DNA of 64,000 nt, taken from NCBI GenBank assembly GCA_020465985.1, contig JAANYP010009662.1:106298-170297 (forward strand). The letters run 5' to 3'. This DNA comes from Centrapalus pauciflorus. Lineage: Eukaryota > Streptophyta > Magnoliopsida > Asterales > Asteraceae. Position numbers and translations under genes: made by a program. Positions 22,657-35,200 of the stretch are shown piece after piece (the stretch's first letter is position 1; each line of letters starts with the position of its first letter). The notes beneath the pieces were generated by a model. The model was not told the DNA's origin. It saw only the letters and a program-made list of their open reading frames with translations, and did no database searches.

Positions 22657-25600
22657 ATAAGAGTGTCATATCAGGCTCTAGGGGCTTGTTTGAGACCATA
22701 AAGAGCTTTGTCCAACTTATACACAAAACCTAGACACTGCTTGACATATACTTCCTCTTGCAGCTTACCATTAAGAAATGGACTCTTTACATCCATCTAG
22801 AACACTTTCATGCTCTTGTGAGAAGCATATGCAAGAAACAAATGTATTGCTTCCAACCTAGCAACAGGAGTAAATGTTTCATCATAACCAATCTCTTCTT
22901 ATTGTTTGTACCCTTGAGCACTAGGCCTTATTTGTAATGACAAGACCTTACTCATCCATCTTGTTTCTGAAAACCCACTTGGTGCTAATTATGATTTTTC
23001 CTTTAGGCATGGGGACCAGCTTCCATACTTTGTTTCTCTCAAACTGGTTGAGTTCTTCCTGCATGTCAGTGATCCAATTGGCATCTTGTAAAGCTTCATC
23101 TATCTTCTTTGGCTCCATCAGGGATACAAAACTTGAAAACATACGAAAGTTTCCAATAGTATCCCACATTGTTTACACACCTTTATTGATGTCACATATT
23201 ATCTGCTCATTAGGGTGACACCTGATCCACTTAGGATCATGTTTCAATGATGATTCCTTTGTATCTTGAACACCAATATCATTATCAACAGGTCTTGTGG
23301 AACAACTATCTTGATTTTCACACATTCTGACATCTTGAGTTTGTTCATCTGTTGAAGGAGTGCCATTGGTATTGAACACATCAATGGAGGATTCAAGGAA
23401 ATCAACATTGATTGGTTTTGGACATGGAACATCAATTATATCAGTGCACTTATTCACATAGGGTAAACCAATATAGTCATCATCATGTCCATTATGGGTA
23501 GCAGGTTCCATTCTTGATGATGTGGAAGCTTTAGAGTCTTTATCTTCAGCATTTGAGTGTAGAAGGTCATCAAAGTTGAAGTCTCCTGAAACTGATTCAG
23601 TTTCAACTTTGAGAGAAGAATTAGCAGACTCTTCAAAGGTTTACATTGATGGATTCATGAACCACCTTTCTCATGGGGTTGTATACTCTATAGGCTTTGG
23701 CAACTGCTGAGTATCCCACAAATATTCCTTCATCAGCTTTGGGTTCAAAATTAGCCAGCTGATCCATTTGGTTCAGAATGAAACAAGAGCATCCAACCAT
23801 ATGGAAATAGCTTACATTAGGCTTTCTTCCTTTGAGTAATTCATAAGGAGATTTATTGAACCTTTTCACCACTAACAATCTGTTTTGAGTGAAGCAAGCA
23901 GTGTTTACAGCTTCAGCCCAAAATGATGATGAGAGACCTGATTCACACAGCATGGTTCTAGCAGCTTCTATAAGAGTCCTATTTCTCTTTTCAGCAACTC
24001 CATTCTGTTGAGGGAGTTCTTACAGCTAAAAAGTTTTGAGCAATTCCTCTTTCTTCAAGGAAGTCCTCAAGACTACTGTTTTTGAATTCAGTACCATGAT
24101 CACTCCTAAGCTACTTGACTTGGGTAGAGTTCAGAACCTCCATCTTTTTTATAAACCCAATAATTTATCTGGCAGCCTCTCCTTTGGACTTTAGGAAGAT
24201 CACCCATGTATACCTGGAGAACTCATCAACCATTACTAAGGTGTATCCTCTTCCTCCTAGACTTGGGACATTGATAGGTCCAAACAAGTCCATGTGGATT
24301 AAGAATAGAGGTGAATCAATAGATAAATTATGCTTGGATTTAAAAGATGACTTCTTCTGTTTACCCTTCTCACAGGCTAAGCAGAGTAGAGTTTATCCTT
24401 AACAAAGGTTATAGAAGGCGAACCTGTTACTAACTCCTTCTTACAGAGTTTATTGATGTTCTTGAAGTTCAGGTATGAGAGCCTTTTGTGCCACAACCAG
24501 TTAAGGTCTGCATTAGTTCTTGAGATGAAGCAGGTTTGTGTTGTTTGGTCAGCAGATTTCATGTCTACAATGTATACCCTTTCTTTCCTTGTGCACACAA
24601 CACAACTTTGCCTTGAGGATCCAATATGTATCCAACGTGTTCATCAAAGTTAACCTTGTAGCCAGCATCACATTGTTGACTTATGCTAACAAGGTTGTGT
24701 TTCAGCCCAGACACATAGGTCACTTTGTTGAAAATTGTAGAACCTGCATGGAGAGTGTCATATCCTTCTGTAGGTCCTTGGACATTGTCACCAAAAGTGA
24801 CCTTTGGGACTTGTTCAGGCTTAAGGTCACTCAGAAGATCCTTGCAACCTGTCATGTGGCCAGAACAGCCACTATCCAAGTACCAAACCTAGTTTGGTTT
24901 CTTGACCTGCAGAGTATCATAGAAACATTAATTCTTAGGGGAACTCATCACTGAGATGAGTTCTCCTTTCTCATCAACATTTGTTGATGGACCACAAAGA
25001 TCAATATTTATGTTTCTTATTTGGATTGGGTCAGGTTTGACACTTTCCTTGATTGCAGTGTTATCTCCAACACTGCTTGATTCAACAGTATTAGATTTAA
25101 CACTCTCAATAGGCCTTATGTCCTCAGTTTCAGGACAATCTTTAGCCATATGAGTTTTTCTTGCACACCTGTAGCATTTCCTCTTTTTAAGTCTTTTGGA
25201 AGAGCTTTCAGAATGTGTTTCTGGATTTTCTCTGTTGGTCTTTACAATAGGTTTCTAAACATGTTGACTTGTTTTATGAGGACCAGTAGAGTTTGTGAAA
25301 GAATCATCTCTAGGATGTGAACAACTTTGCCTTTGTCTTTAAAGGTATCATCCTTAGAGACTTCTTTTTCTCTTTTTAGGAGGACATAAATAAAAAATTG
25401 GCAATTTAACAATCTTTTGTCCTTCCAGTTTCTTGGAAAACTTAATTCCAGGCTTCTCAGGTTTGGCATGGGGTTTGCCTTTGCCTTTACTGAGATTTGA
25501 AGATTCTTGCACACTTGTAGTTGTAGAACCATTTAGTTTGTTTTTGAGAAAAGACTTGCTTTCATTTATGACCAATTTACTGCTATGATTTGAAAACTTA

Positions 25601-26493
25601 TTTGAAACCACAATAGCATTAGTTCCAACATGAGACTTACCCTTGTTGGATGTATGCTCCTTTCTTTTGAGAACTTATTTTCAAAAAATTTATCATTTAA
25701 TGGTGGTATATGTTTCTTACCATCATTTTTGACATCAGAACCTGTCTTATTAACAAGTCTAGTCGTCTTGACTACAGGTTTGACACTCTTTCCACCAGTT
25801 TGTTCATGTGGAACAGTTGAGCACTCAGCAGTGTAGATTGGTGAATAACACATCTTGTCACCAGACTCCACAGTTTTCACACGTGAACTGTCAGTGTTTT
25901 GAGGCCTGACAAATCTATTTGTTAAAACCAATTTTCCATTTACATTCTGTATAAATGTATTTGGAAGTTCACCAAGGGTGGAAAAATCTGTTTCCAAATT
26001 TTTTATTTCAACAATAGAAGTTGTTGTGTCAAGATCTCTTCCAATACATGCCTGAATTTGATCAGGAATCTGCTCACTTATGCATTGGTTTACTCTCTTA
26101 GCAGAATAGCACGAAGAGTCAACAATCTTTTGGAGTTTAGCATGCTTTAAGTCTGATTCTCTTTTCTCTTCTAACAAAATAGTGTTGATGTGTTTTACCT
26201 ATCAAGCTCATTTTCAACTTATCAAAATTGTCAAGTTCATTAGTTTTGAGTTCAAGATCATTTTAATTTTAAAATTTTAGACTTTAAAGCATCTTGCTTT
26301 TCAACAGCAGCTTTGAGATAAAGAAACATATAGTTGAACATTTTCTCTTTCTCTTCAACATTGTAATCTTTAAAATTTTGTACCTTATGCATCATTGTAG
26401 GATTCCAGTTTTCCAAAGAGCTTAGAGATTCAGCTTCAGCTAGATCTTGCTTGAAGCTGCTAGTAGAAGGAGCATCATCGTTGGCCACCAGAT
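22657..26493 (-). pseudogene. Sirevirus C gag-pol fragment
   Basis: Minus-strand homologue of A and B, reading from gag near 26488 (MANDDAPSTSSFKQDLAEAE) to RT at 22657. Gag is open in pieces: the coiled-coil region, then a CCHC knuckle with CARKTHMAKDC near 25150, ending SSPKN-stop at 24928. Protease keeps DSGCSGHMTG (24879). Integrase and RT are broken by many frameshifts and stops, including a CAG-to-TAG just before the protease and a Trp-to-TGA in the RAWYD motif. The gag N-terminus, LTR and PBS are missing beyond 26493, where an AT-rich tandem array begins. RT stops at the A LTR border (22656/22657). Confidence 0.85.
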
Positions 26494-26500
26494 GTGTTTT

Positions 26501-27380
26501 GAGAAAAATTTAATTTCGAATTTATTACTTTATTTTAAAAACTAAAAATATTTTGAAAAATAACTTTCATTTATTTTTTGTAAATTCAAATAAAAAATAT
26601 TTCTTTTTTATGAAATATTTTTTATAATAAAATCAAAAATATGAGAATAATTAAAGAAGGTTTTCTATTTTTGAAAAAAATTTAATTTCGAATTTATTAC
26701 TTTATTAAAACCCAATATAATTCTGAAAAATAACTTTCATTTATTTTGTAAACCAAATAAAAAAAACATTTCTTTCTTTTTTGTGAAATATTTTTTATAA
26801 TAAAGTCAAAAATATCATAAAAATAACTAAAGAAGTTATATTTGAAAAAAAATTTTAATTTCAAATTTATTACTTAATTTTAAAAACCCAAAATAATCCT
26901 TAAAAATAAATTTTAATTATTTTTTGTAAACCTAAATAAAAAATATTTCTTTCTTTTATATGAAATATTTTTATAATAAAATCAAAAATATCATAATAAT
27001 AACTAAAGAAGATTTTCTATTTTTGAAAAAAAAATATTTTTGAATTTATTACTTTATTTTAAAAACCCAAAATAATTCTGAATAATAACTTTCATTTATT
27101 TTTTGTAAACCCAAATAAAAAAATATCTCTCTTTATTATGAAATATTTTTTATAGTAAAATCAATATCAGAAAATTAACTAAAGAATGTTTTTTAGTTTG
27201 AAAAAAATTTAATATCGAACTTATTACTTTATTTCAAAAACCCAAAATAAATCTGAAAAATCACTTTCATTTATTTTTTGTAAACCCAAATAAAAAATAT
27301 TTCTTTCTTTTTTATGAAATATTTTTTATAATGAAATTAAAAATATCACAAAAATAACTAAAGAAGGTTTTCTATTTTTG
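26501..27380. repeat. AT-rich tandem array, five ~175-bp units
   Basis: Units start at about 26501, 26673, 26844, 27025 and 27200 and the array ends near 27380 (spacings 172, 171, 181, 175, 180). Each begins GAAAAAA(T)TTAATTTCGAATT, runs through TTTATTACTTTATT, AACTTTCATTTATTTT and ATTTCTTTCTTTT, and ends AAAGAAGGTTTTCTATTTTT. Divergence between units is moderate. The array abuts the broken 5' end of C. Confidence 0.85.
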
Positions 27381-29277
27381 AAAAAATAAGAAGCTTTTTA
27401 TTATAGAAAACTAAATGTAGAGATGAACAGATAGACAAAGAAGTGATATTAAACTTAGAGAAAGATCGATACAAAAGAGTTAGAGTAATAGAATTCAAAC
27501 ACTTCGTTAGGTGGCCAAAAGAGGAGTGAGTGGCTATCGCCGCCGGAGAAGGAGGAGTCGCAGTTATCGCCGCCGGAAAAGGAGTCACGGTGAATACTCA
27601 AAGCGAGAAGGAAGAGTGACGAAGGAGATGATATTTTCTTTACTGATCTCACCGGAATAGGACTTGCCAGAGTAGGAATGGTCGCCGTAGTAGGAGTACT
27701 CACCGGAGGATTAAACAAAAATATGGCGGGGTGTGGGTCTTGCGAAACCGAAAACAATAGGAGGGAAAAAGGGTGGTAGGTGGTCTTGAGAAGACAACTT
27801 ACTTTTCAACCAACCAGTCATATCATGACAAGTGACTTAATATTTTTATTTTTAATTTTTAAAAAAACTTTGTGTAACAATTGGACATTTGATTAACAAA
27901 TTTGTGTAACAAGTGACTATTTTGGAGCATACCCTTTCTTTTGTTTGCTAAAACTTTTCCCACACATTGCTATAGTGGCTATTTTTCTCTATTGTTATTT
28001 ATTCCTATAGTATATTACAAAAATGGTACATTGATAATGAACATTGAACATTGAACAATAATACATAGTTTTGTATATTACTATTAGAGTAAAAAAATAA
28101 TGTCCTCGATAGTTTGATGCCCTGGGTCGTAGACCATCTAGACCCCAGCCTTGAGGTCTCCCCCGCTCGAGGTGTTATAACACTTCGGTACCCTCTGAAG
28201 CCCTGAAGATCATATATCATTGTTACTAACTTCACATGAGCTTGTTGTTGTTTTTTTATTTTATGTTGACCTATCTTATTTGTATACTCACAAGTACGTT
28301 GAGCTTACATAGATTTTATTGTGCATCTCAAGTAACTAGTCAGCTCGCAGAGACCTTGCAGAAACCAGGTTGTTGACCACTACCGTCGTAAGTAATGTGT
28401 ATTTTATGTTAAGCATACTTGTGTGTACTTGATGATATATGTTGAGGGTGGATAGCTACTTAACAAGGGTTGGTCCATAGTCATTATCTCTTTTCTATAA
28501 TATGTGATGTTATTAAGCCTAATTTACAAATATCATGAGACAACCATTTCTCATAGTCTATTTAGTTTATATTAAAGGGTGATTTTAGCAAACGAGAATT
28601 TTCGGTTTGAAGTTTTTAATAAAACTGAAACATTATGGTTTTTAAGAAAACACATTTTAGAGGTAAAAATGTGTTTGAATGTGTTATAAATATTTTTTGC
28701 CTTTTTCATTTTTAAATTCTTTTTATAACATAGATTGTGATGACTAGATTGAAAACAAAAGGTAAAAACCTCAAAAATATGTTTTCAAGTTTACTTTTAA
28801 TTTTGAAAGCTGAAAACCGAAAACATAAAAAAACAATGAATTTGAACACCTTTTACAGAAACCTTTCTTTTCGACGAAATTTTTTGCCAAAAACCCTATA
28901 TATCTTGGAAACTTATAGTTGAGATTGAATTTCTGATGATTTTATTGACTTACATGATGTTTAAATTAACACATTCATATTTTGTCATGACATTTATACA
29001 AATGCTCTCATGTACACTTCATCCAGATAGATATGCTCTCATGTACAAATGCTCTCATGTACTTATTAAGTCCAAAATCTTGTTCAACAATCAAATGGTA
29101 AATCATAAATTTCTTTTTTAATAAAATAAACAATGGGAGAAGGTTGCATGTATAAACCATACAACAGAGGTGAGGGTTTATGAAAAAAAGCTAAAAATAT
29201 ATATGAAATATAACCATTAATAATTACTAGATGCATATCTATCTACAAGATACAAAGTGATTATGTGAACCAACTTA
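27381..29277. other. Intergenic stretch, no gene recognised
   Basis: 27530-27770 is GC-richer with GCCGCCGGA and CACCGGA repeats and a 100-codon minus-strand open frame (27757-27455) that resembles nothing I know; it could be a decayed gene or TE edge. 28080-28450 (CCCTGGGTCGTAGACC, GTACGTTGAGCTTAC) has the look of a gypsy LTR remnant, but I could not find ends. The rest is AT-rich and featureless, and includes the 3' flank of the host gene. Confidence 0.4.
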
Positions 29278-32200
29278 CTAACATCTTGTTGCCTTCAAAA
29301 ACTTGTCATATGGGCTTAAAGATGGTAACCTGAAAGATTGTTGTTGTCCATACTCACTTAAACAAGAATGAACCTGGTCATGCACCGCCCGATCGAAGCT
29401 CGTTAAGGGTTTAACATCTGCTTCTTTGGGCTCTGGTTTCTGTCACAAAGGCAGCCATTCAAGTAATTATTCAATATGTGTATGATTAACGTATTTTGGC
29501 GTTCCAAAGGAGTGTGGAAACACGTAAGGATTCTTGAATGGAAATGGAACTCTAGCAGTATTATGAAGGAAAGTTGAAAAAAAGATGTAACATACCATAG
29601 GAGATGCAATTTCTATTCTAGTAATGTTAGATCCAATTAGAAGGTAACATACTTCTAAAATTTTAAAATTTACATAAGAATATTACATTTTGGTCATATT
29701 TGGTGATAAAAGTGTCACTAAAAACCATCACTAGAGTATGAAAAATTGTCACTAATGATAAAGTATTAGCCTTTCGAAAACTTCAATAGTCATTATCTTT
29801 TATTGGGATAAACATACTTCAATACCTGGAAGAGTTATCGACATAAAGTACATTATCTTTCTATGGAATCTATAGTGGAGGTCCAGGGTTCAAACCCGAC
29901 ATATGTCTCTTAAAAATGGGTTACGCGATTTACTTCCTCTATATTAGCTGTTGAACCAGAAAACTTTTCTGCATTTTTATGGGGATCCATCTATTGTTGT
30001 AGGCTTCCTATTTAAAATAATTTTAGTTCCTCTAATAGTTGTAGCACACTGATCATTAAATAATGTTTGACCTAACTGTCCTAAAAGCATTAATATTGAC
30101 AAACAGCCACCTCTGTAAGCATTAACATAATGTCCTTTTTAGGGAACACACTATGATAATTAGGGGTGAGCATTCCACGGTCAAAACTAGTAAAACTGGT
30201 AAACCAAACAGGGACCAGACCGGTTTTATTCGGTTCGGTCCAAGATATTCACAAAAATCGGTTCTCGGTTTAGTTGAGTCTGGTTTTGTATTTTTTTTAT
30301 TGTAAAAGTCGGAAATAACTAGAACCGGACTAGACCGAAACCGAACCCGAACCGGTACACTTCAATCGGGTTCTTGAATCTAATTTTTTTCAATATTTTT
30401 GTTTTTGGTTTGGACTTATTATGTGGGGTTTTAAACTGCTGCACACCCCTAATAATAATGCATTACCATAACATACTTTTTAGGGAACAGACTATAATAT
30501 GCATTATTACTTTTTACATTAGAAAATAGTGAATACTGCATATGGATACACTGCTTTCCATGTAGGCCTATGTATGCGATGATCGTCTATTATGATTGAA
30601 CAATGACAAATGAAGCACTACATGAAAAGGCATTATTCCTAAAAACTTCACAAAACTTCTTCTATACTTCGCATGGATGTTATTTTCAGTTTACGTTTAC
30701 ATAATTTATAATTATATTTCCGAAATTGTTAATTCAATAGTTGTACTAGTACCAGTCCATCTGGTATGAGGGGTGATATGCAAGTGAGAGGTCACGGGTT
30801 CGACTCCCGTCGGAGGCAAGTTTGAATTTAGGTGGTAAAAGTAAGTTTTGAAGTCCCCATTTGGGGTTAAGGGGTAGTTTTGGAGTAGGAGTAGGTTAGT
30901 TTGCCGTTCAAAAAAAAATAGCTGTACTAGTAAGAAGCTCAAAATATTTTGGTATCTTTACGACACAAAAGTTAATGTAATTGCAAGTACAATCAAGCAA
31001 CGAGTTCCCAAACATAGGAATAAAACTGTTTTTAAAAAGAACCGAGATTCTTACGGTGTTTGATGTAATTGGACTCTGCTGAGCATTTTCGCCCAATGAA
31101 ATTAGTTTCATGACTTCTTGTTGATCCTTAAAACTCTGAAGTACAGACATTTTCTGCTCTTTACCCGTTACAAGAGCCTCACATTGATTTTTCATTTGAT
31201 CATAAGGTACGGGTGTAGAGGGATTCGGCATGCTTTCAACATTATGCACTGTTTCCACCACCTGTTATAGATGATTTAATCTAAGCTGTAATTGATTTAG
31301 TAATAGGAGAACATAATAAAATGGGTGAGAGTTTTGAACTTCTAAATAAAGATGAATTGGTGTGAGAATAGTAGAGCCTATCGTTCGATTTTCTTAGAAA
31401 TATGATTATGTAGAAATACAGCATTATAACTAGATTTTTATCGATGGTCCGCATTTGTTATTCCTCGAGAATACTACATACATGTGATAGGCTATTCAGA
31501 CTTTGATTTGGAGTTCGCAATCAGGAATAGATTAAAGGATATACCGATTCCAATAACTGGTTAACACTTAAAACGTCAAGTGAATTGAGGGAAAGCGACG
31601 CTTTACGATCTGATTGACTTCCGTGTTGATCTGAAAAAGCATCTTCATCAGTTGAGGTGGCACGCGGCATAGCCTGGGAAGAACAAATACATTTCAGAAC
31701 TTCAGAAAGCTACGGACTTTGTCATCGAATATCGCACCACTTGAGTTGATTTTGAAAGTGTTTGACTATTTGCAAGATATCTAAAAAATAATGTTCTTAC
31801 AATTTAATGCAATCGAATTATTTGTAATTTATGATAATGCACTTGGATTAATTTGAAAATAAATATTGCATTAAAAAAATTGTTTTCCATAGCATATAAC
31901 CTCATCAAAAGCTTGAAAATCCATTTGAGAAAGTGGTGAACATGGTTTTGGTGCCTCCATAAACCATGGGGTTCCCAAAGGATATTCATCATCAGGAAAG
32001 AACCATTGTGAAAGCTGGGCCTTCATATTTGATAGTTCTTCGTCTTCCTGAAGAACGTTAGCGAAAGAAATTAAAACAAGTGGTAAGAGCTCATCAATAA
32101 CATATCCATCATGATGTACCGCATGATATGATTTCATAAAGAATAACGGTTCCTCAATTACAGATGGGCTAATGACAGTGGCGGACCCAGCCACCAAGGG

Positions 32201-35200
32201 GACCCGTTGCACAAATTTTCATCGTGCACGATTCGAAAATTCAAATGAGTATATTGGTCGGACTGAGCTAACAAATAAATAGTTATAATTTATAATAGAA
32301 AATATAATATAATATTCTCTTTAGTTTGCTTAATAATTTAAAATTCGTGGTATACCGAATGATACCAAATGAGATCGTACATGTCAATTATAATTGAGTT
32401 TAAGTTTGAGGGTTATGATTGTTTTTGTGGTTGTGTGATGTTATCAGATTCATTAAAATTATTTAATTGACCGGGCTAACAAATAAATATTTATAATTTA
32501 AAATAGAAAATATAATCTAATATACTCTTTAGTTTGCTTAACAAGTTAAAATTCGTGATCTACCAAAATGATACCAAATGAGATCATGCATGTCAGTTAT
32601 AATTGGGTTGAAGGATTTTGTGTGATATTATCAGACTCGTTAAAATTATTTAATTGGCATTCATTACTATCATTTTCCAATAACCTCATTTTGAAACTTT
32701 TATCTATCGATAGATTTTATAAAACATACGATTAACAATTAACAATTAAAGGGTAATTAAACCAAATAAATACAAACTTTCTAGGCTCAAATATCATTGG
32801 GTTTTTGTTTAATTTGAGCTAAAAATACTATTGGTTTTAATTTGGATAAAAAGATTTGGTTTTATTTGTTACATTTTTATTACTTATTTAGTTATTTAGA
32901 CATTAAACTTTTAATTTTTTGTTTCATTTGAGGTATACATTTTTTTAATCAAGTTGCACCCTTAGGTTTTTTTTTTGTTTTTTTAATAATATAAGTTGCA
33001 CAGTAAAATTTTCGCCGGCTGCACACATTAGATTTCAAAAAAAATTACACTACGAAATGAGATTATTGGGGAAGGGACCCGTTGCACGGGCTACCCCTCC
33101 CCAAAGCATAGGTCCGCCCATGGCTAATGACAGCAGACTTCACAAGAAAACTGTTGTGATGTAAATATCATTGTTGATCACTTGTGCAAAGTGCAAACAG
33201 TGGATGACAAACTGAAAAGCAAAAAACTGATGTTGGGGGGGGGGGGGGGGGGGGGGTTGCAAATACCTCTGGTGATTGTCCATGCTTTGATAGCAAGTGC
33301 ATTGAAAGCGTATCTTTTAATTGTTGATCTTTCAATTCTACCGCCGAAAGTGACTTCATTGCAGAAGCTTCATCTTCTTGTGATTTAAAGCAGTTTTTGT
33401 CGCCGGATATTGAACAAATAGCCTGCAGCCTCATATCTTCATCCAACACAAGAGAAGGATCCACCTGCCACATGGACTAACATTAGTATATACAGAGCTG
33501 GCTGACACTATATTTTAAAGGGGTAAATGCATAAAATAACAACCTACTTTCAAATTTTTTTTTCGTTTATATCAATGGACTTTTTCCTTTACCATACATA
33601 GAAACATGTTTTACAGAATTTTTAACAACAATGTGTGACCTAATGCGACGCCATAAAGTATTAAAGTTAAAAAGGTGAAATCAAGTTGTTATTTAACAGA
33701 TTTAATCCAAAATATGCTGCTAATAACCTCTTAAAAGTGTGAAAGTACGCTTTACGAATAGTATATAATAAAGTATGTTTCTATAAACCGTAAGTGAAAG
33801 TAGGTTGTTATTTTATGCATTTAACCATAAAGATGGTGTAATGCCGAAAATAAAAGCGGATTACACAAAAGATGAGGTTACATCTAAGTAGTATGAAGTG
33901 AAAACTAACTGTTTCTTCTGTCAATGTTGATCTAACCATCGAAATTAACTCAGGAAGATGGCACGCTTTTGCAGAAACAATAATCATGTATGAAGCCAAC
34001 ATAAAGAGGGATCTTCTTGAGGATGTTTGTAGGCCACCTTTATGCCATATAAGGAATCGACATTAGATAGTTTCAACAGAATACAGTTAAGCTTGAAATT
34101 TAATCATATAAAAAGAAGATTATTCATAATGATATTACAAACAATACTTTAGCACAAGACAGAAACGCAACAAAATATTGTTACCCAAGTCAAGTGACAT
34201 ATAGAATAAAACAAAGAGGTGGCTTTCTACTTCAAGTTCATAGTCAACTACATGAAGAAATAGGTGCAGCACACCTTCATATGTGCATAAGTAGATGAAG
34301 AATTGTGTTCATTTTCACAAAGAATTCTTTTAACCAAAAATCCTTATTGATCAAAATAAATAAACTAACTCGATTGTTAAATCGTAATGAAGTCACAACA
34401 ATTTAAGTCACATGTCTGCAGTATTGGCTTCTGAAATAGATTTCACCCAAATCCTGAAAAGTCACGGCCATTGCTGATATAATTGTTAAAGAGGGAATTC
34501 ATAAGCATAAAATGTTTCATGAAGTAATTCAAGTACCAAGTAAATTCTTATCTTCTTTTGTATTTCTCTCTGTCTCGCATATTAGGACAATTTTTCCATG
34601 ACACAAAATGATCGTAAGAGTTTTAATATTATGCTATTGACAATTTATTTACTTAACATCGTGTAGAATATTGTCAGTGTCAAATAAAGCAATTACTAGG
34701 AAAAGTAAAAGGAGAAAAGTGATAAGAAGGGTAAAAGAGCCAGTCCCCTAGGCTATTTACCTCATGTTCCATCTATTAAAAAAGACAATGAAGATAGGTT
34801 TAAGCATCAAATGGCCTACTTGTACCATCTTCAGCCAAGCAACCTTGAGTGTAAAATCCGTTGGCCACATTAGATGTATAAATACTAGTTATTAGTGAAG
34901 GATATTTTCAAAAAGAAAAAAAAAAGAGAAGAAAAACAAGTTAAGGCCAAAATACACTGTTTTCCCTGTAAACTAATTATATATGACAATGAAAGTCACA
35001 CAAATATATAGCAGAAGCCCTGATATATTGAGATTACTTATTGGCTTGAAGCTGCTTAATGAACAAGTTTATGGATGTAAGTGTGTCCATAACAGACTTT
35101 GTAATCTCATGTATATTGATGTGTGAAATACTGAATACAATACAAGTATATATAGAAGAGCTAATTACAAAGACCACTATCTAGATTAGACTAATTACAT

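Noticed and set aside
27455..27757. 100-codon minus-strand open frame with SFSGGD repeats
   Set aside because: The repeated peptide comes from repeated GCCGCCGGA DNA; no family resemblance or gene context.
28080..28450. Possible gypsy solo LTR remnant
   Set aside because: Some words resemble gypsy LTR ends, but no TG...CA boundaries, partner LTR or duplication were found.
29850..29930. Possible tRNA gene or second SINE (GGTTCAAACCC in CCAGGGTTCAAACCCGAC)
   Set aside because: Only the B-box is visible; there is no cloverleaf, A-box, poly-A or flanking duplication.
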